Assembly (NCBI GenBank): GCA_900321595.1
Contig: ONWP01000061.1
Location: 1 to 7,407, forward strand
Direction of reading: 5' to 3'
Length of the DNA stretch: 7,407 bases
Origin: an uncultured Eubacteriales bacterium
GTDB lineage: Bacteria > Bacillota > Clostridia > Oscillospirales > Acutalibacteraceae
Made by a program: the position numbers and the translations under genes. Below the pieces are notes generated by a model. That model made no database searches and was not told the DNA's origin. It saw only the letters and a program-made list of their open reading frames with translations. Numbering within the stretch: position 1 is the stretch's first letter; every line of letters begins with the position of its first letter. Shown in pieces: positions 5,374 through 7,407 of the stretch.

Positions 5374-6849
5374 ATGAGACGATCCCGCGCGATCATTTGC
5401 CTGACGCTGACGATCTGCCTGCTGCTGGGCGCCGCGACGCCGGCGCTCGCCGCCGCGCCCGTGAAGTGGACGATCACGAGTCCCTACGACGCGGTGGACT
5501 GGGACAGCTGGCAGGCGTATAAATTTCAGCCGCACTGTCACACGAACGCGTCGGACGGCTACCCGACGATCCATGAATTCGTGCAGCATCACTACGATCT
5601 GGATTACGATATCGTCGCCTTGACCGACCACGGCACGCTCAACCGCGGCTGGAACGAGCAGCCGCAGCTCGTGCCGCTGGTGCGTCTGGTCAAGAAGGAG
5701 CGCACGAAGCTCGCGCCGATCGAGCCGCTGAGCGACGAGGAATACGAGGCGATCCTGAACGGGACGGCCGATTCGCCCACCCGGACGCATGCGGGCGGCA
5801 TGCTTGACGTGCCGCTGGGCATCGAGCTGAATATGGCGACGCCCGTCGCCGACTGCCACCTGACCGGCTACTGGAGCGAGTACGGGCAGGGGCTCGCCGG
5901 CGTTTACGGCGACTACGAGACGCCCGCCGCGGGCGTCCGCGAGGCCGGCGGCATCTCCATGCTGTCGCACGTGGGCGAATACGTCTACGTGGACAAGGAC
6001 AGCGCGGATCACGTCGGGCAGAAGATCGACGAGTACTACGTCAACAAGTTCGCGCGCGTCTTTCTCGACAACGCCGGTTCCTGCGTCGGCATGGGCATCA
6101 ACAGCGCGACGGACGCGCACACCCGGTGCGACCGCATCCTGTACGATCAGATCCTGCAGAAGACCATCCCGAACGGCGTGACGCCGTGGGGCTTCTGCTT
6201 CGCTGACTCGCATTCGCTGAGCAGTGAGAACGACGCCTACACCATGCTGATGATGGACGATCTGTCGCTGCCGGAGACGCGCCGCGCCATGGAGCAGGGC
6301 ACGTCCTTCGCCGTGAGCCACTACTCCAACGGCTTTGAGCTCAACGGCATGCAGGAGCTGCCCGGCTACAGCGACGATCTCGCGCTCTGGGACGACCCGG
6401 CGTATTACGACAGCTGCGACACGCCGATGGTCACGCGCATCACGACCGGCGACGACGGGATCATCACTGTGGAAGGGACGAATTTCGACCGCATCACGTG
6501 GGTCTCGAACTGCGAGGTCATCAAGCGGGAGGAGGGCGTCGCCGGCGGCGTCGCCACGCTGGACCTCAACGATCCCGCCCTGCTGAACACGCCCGAGCTG
6601 TACGTGCGCTTCTACATCACCGGGCCGCACGGCATCTGCTACGCCCAGCCGTTCACCATCCTGCGCGAGGGGCAGACGCTCGAGCCGGTCGACGTGCCGA
6701 AGACGCGCGATATCTCCACGCGGCTGCGCACGCTCGTCACCGTGCTGGACTGGCTTCTGTTCAGGTGGAGCCCCGTCGTATGGATCTTCAAGTATTTCGC
6801 GCTGGGCTACGATCCCATCCGGCAGATCGGACAGTCGTTCGGGAGTTAG
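5374..6849 (+). CDS. Exported PHP-domain metallohydrolase-like protein
   Basis: The 491-residue product starts at ATG 5374, chosen from ribosome-site spacing. Residues 1-27 are a signal peptide: MRRSR, a hydrophobic core and the cleavage region TPALAA. The rest carries the metal-ligand pattern of the PHP (polymerase and histidinol phosphatase) superfamily. This is FQPHCHTNASDG with His54, His56 and Asp61, ALTDHG with Asp85 and His86, GIELN with Glu151, LSHVGEY with His199, and CFADSHS with Asp278 and His280. NSATDAHTRCDRILYDQIL (about 243-261) matches the segment usually found before the last motif. All key residues are present, so it is likely an active hydrolase, perhaps on phosphate or phosphodiester substrates; substrate is unknown. 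Residues about 350-430 form a beta-rich domain ending in YVRFYITGPHGICYAQPF, common in this PHP subgroup. The last about 40 residues contain a hydrophobic Trp/Phe-rich stretch, DWLLFRWSPVVWIFKYFAL, that may anchor it to the membrane. PHP proteins are mostly cytoplasmic; this one is exported. Confidence 0.88.
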   Translation: MRRSRAIICLTLTICLLLGAATPALAAAPVKWTITSPYDAVDWDSWQAYKFQPHCHTNASDGYPTIHEFVQHHYDLDYDIVALTDHGTLNRGWNEQPQLVPLVRLVKKERTKLAPIEPLSDEEYEAILNGTADSPTRTHAGGMLDVPLGIELNMATPVADCHLTGYWSEYGQGLAGVYGDYETPAAGVREAGGISMLSHVGEYVYVDKDSADHVGQKIDEYYVNKFARVFLDNAGSCVGMGINSATDAHTRCDRILYDQILQKTIPNGVTPWGFCFADSHSLSSENDAYTMLMMDDLSLPETRRAMEQGTSFAVSHYSNGFELNGMQELPGYSDDLALWDDPAYYDSCDTPMVTRITTGDDGIITVEGTNFDRITWVSNCEVIKREEGVAGGVATLDLNDPALLNTPELYVRFYITGPHGICYAQPFTILREGQTLEPVDVPKTRDISTRLRTLVTVLDWLLFRWSPVVWIFKYFALGYDPIRQIGQSFGS

Positions 6850-7082
6850 TCCGGGCGGAGCCGGATCTTGCGGTGCGGCGGCGTCCCGTTGAGCGGCGCG
6901 CCTGCACGCCGGGAAGATTTTTGCGTATGCGGCGAAGGCGGTGCAGGTGCACCGCTCTACAGGTGAACGCGAACACCTCTACAAATCGGAGCGCAGCGAC
7001 CCGACGTTATTCATTTGACGGTTTTTCAGTCTTCAGTATTCATTGCGCCGTCAGGCGCACCCCGTGCAGCGTGCTACGGCGC
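6850..7082. repeat. Gene-free convergent region with a cluster of hairpins
   Basis: No credible coding frame is seen. Several inverted repeats follow one another: TCCGG/CCGGA (6850-6865), GGCGT/ACGCC (6880-6910, followed by T5 at 6918-6922, a possible weak terminator for the PHP gene), the 8-bp GCGGTGCA/TGCACCGC (6938-6955), and AGGTG/CACCT (6961-6978) flanked by two direct CTCTACA copies. An AT-rich stretch has three imperfect 7-base units, TTCAGTC TTCAGTA TTCATTG (7025-7045). The last is a 9-bp inverted repeat at 7043-7084. The arrangement looks like dispersed intergenic repeats I recall from Oscillospirales genomes; only one copy is in this window, so dispersal cannot be shown. Confidence 0.5.
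6938..6955. repeat. Near-perfect palindrome with 8-bp arms
   Basis: GCGGTGCA (6938-6945) and TGCACCGC (6948-6955) are exact inverted arms around GG; as RNA it would form 7 pairs with a 4-base loop. There is no T tract after it, so it is not a standard terminator. It may be a repeat unit or an RNA stability hairpin. Confidence 0.55.
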
Positions 7083-7084
7083 AA
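7043..7084. repeat. Long inverted repeat with alternative inner hairpins
   Basis: TTGCGCCGT (7043-7051) and ACGGCGCAA (7076-7084) are perfect 9-bp inverted arms around 24 bases. The left arm can instead fold locally as TGCGCC-GTCA-GGCGCA (7044-7059), and GCAC-CCC-GTGC (7057-7067) offers a third small stem. The left arm can thus adopt mutually exclusive folds. The right end abuts the argG terminator tail. Confidence 0.55.
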
Positions 7085-7113
7085 AATCAAAACGACCCCG
7101 GTTTCCCGGGGCC
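7083..7113 (-). terminator. Intrinsic terminator of argG
   Basis: Read on the minus strand, GGCCCCGG and CCGGGGTC form an 8-bp stem (one G-T wobble) closed by a GAAA tetraloop. The stem occupies plus 7106-7113 and 7094-7101. It is followed by CG and the T-rich GTTTTGATTTT (plus 7083-7093). It begins 17 bases past the argG stop. On the plus strand it lacks a good T run, so it is mainly one-directional. Confidence 0.88.
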
Positions 7114-7130
7114 GCGGTATTTGCGGACGC

Positions 7131-7407
7131 TTATTTGTCCCAGTTCTGACTGAGCTTGGCGCGCACCTTGATGGGCAGACCGAAAAGATTGATGAACCCG
7201 GCGGAATCGGCCTGATTGTAGACGTGATCCTCGTCGAAGGTCGCCACTTCCTCGCTGTACAGGGAGTAGGGGCTGGTCACGCCGGCGTTGATCATGTTGC
7301 CCTTGTAGAGCTTCAGCTTCACGTCGCCGGTGACGGTCTGCTGCGTGGACTCCACGAACGCGTCGAGCGCCTCGCGCAGCGGGGTGAACCACTGGCCGAA
7401 GTAGACC
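7131..7407 (-). CDS. argG: Argininosuccinate synthase, C-terminal fragment at window edge
   Basis: The frame enters from the right edge and ends at TAA (plus 7131-7133), giving the last 92 residues of the enzyme. ArgG joins citrulline and aspartate using ATP to make argininosuccinate, the penultimate step of arginine synthesis in the cytoplasm. The fragment carries the C-terminal signature of the family in order: VYFGQWFTPLREALDAF, TVTGDVKLKLYKGN, AGVTSPYSLYSEEVATF and YNQADSAGFINLFGLP. These helices contribute to the tetramer in known structures. It is intact up to the stop with no frameshift. It is convergent with the PHP gene and followed by its own terminator, so it is functionally separate from the exported-protein genes. 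Confidence 0.95.
   Translation of the reverse strand, partial: VYFGQWFTPLREALDAFVESTQQTVTGDVKLKLYKGNMINAGVTSPYSLYSEEVATFDEDHVYNQADSAGFINLFGLPIKVRAKLSQNWDK

Noticed and set aside
5128..6630. A 500-codon open frame on the minus strand opposite the PHP gene
   Set aside because: It runs through the dockerin gene end, the terminator and a promoter, has no recognisable domain, and lies opposite well-conserved PHP motifs.
1..7407. CRISPR arrays, tRNA or rRNA genes, insertion sequences, riboswitches
   Set aside because: No regularly spaced repeats, transposase motifs, tRNA-like cloverleaf or conserved riboswitch core were seen on either strand.

Overview
The window is GC-rich (roughly 60-65% by eye, not computed) and looks like a Bacillota/Clostridia chromosome, probably a high-GC Oscillospirales-type gut or anaerobic digester bacterium. 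The evidence is purine-rich Shine-Dalgarno sites with ATG/GTG/TTG starts, an ECF sigma factor overlapping a DUF4367 membrane protein, a type I dockerin-like module, and AT-rich sigma-A promoters set in GC-rich DNA. This taxonomic reading is inference from style; no marker gene is complete.

Layout from left to right. (1) 1-843, minus strand: a gene cut by the left edge, encoding a cytoplasmic-looking protein of a family I cannot name. (2) 844-1029: a divergent promoter region with one sigma-A promoter on each strand and AT-rich palindromes between them. (3) 1030-3213, plus: an exported right-handed parallel beta-helix protein resembling GH141-type glycosidases. (4) 3366-5203, plus: a tight three-gene operon, with an ECF-type sigma factor, a single-pass DUF4367 protein likely to be its anti-sigma partner, and a small exported protein ending in two dockerin-type calcium loops. 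A strong intrinsic terminator lies at 5225-5249. (5) 5374-6849, plus: an exported PHP-family metallohydrolase-like protein with its own promoter and a hydrophobic C-terminal tail. (6) 6850-7130: a gene-free convergent region packed with hairpins, which resembles a dispersed intergenic repeat cluster and ends in the argG terminator. (7) 7131-7407, minus: the C-terminal end of argininosuccinate synthase (argG), a housekeeping gene cut by the right edge.

The three plus-strand transcription units form a run of exported products: a probable polysaccharide-active beta-helix, a dockerin-like protein and a PHP hydrolase. A sigma/anti-sigma pair in the middle could sense the envelope or the surface-bound dockerin protein. 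The least conventional feature is the fusion of the sigma/DUF4367 regulatory cassette with a secreted dockerin-like product in one operon. Nothing here shows the beta-helix or PHP genes to be targets of the sigma factor.
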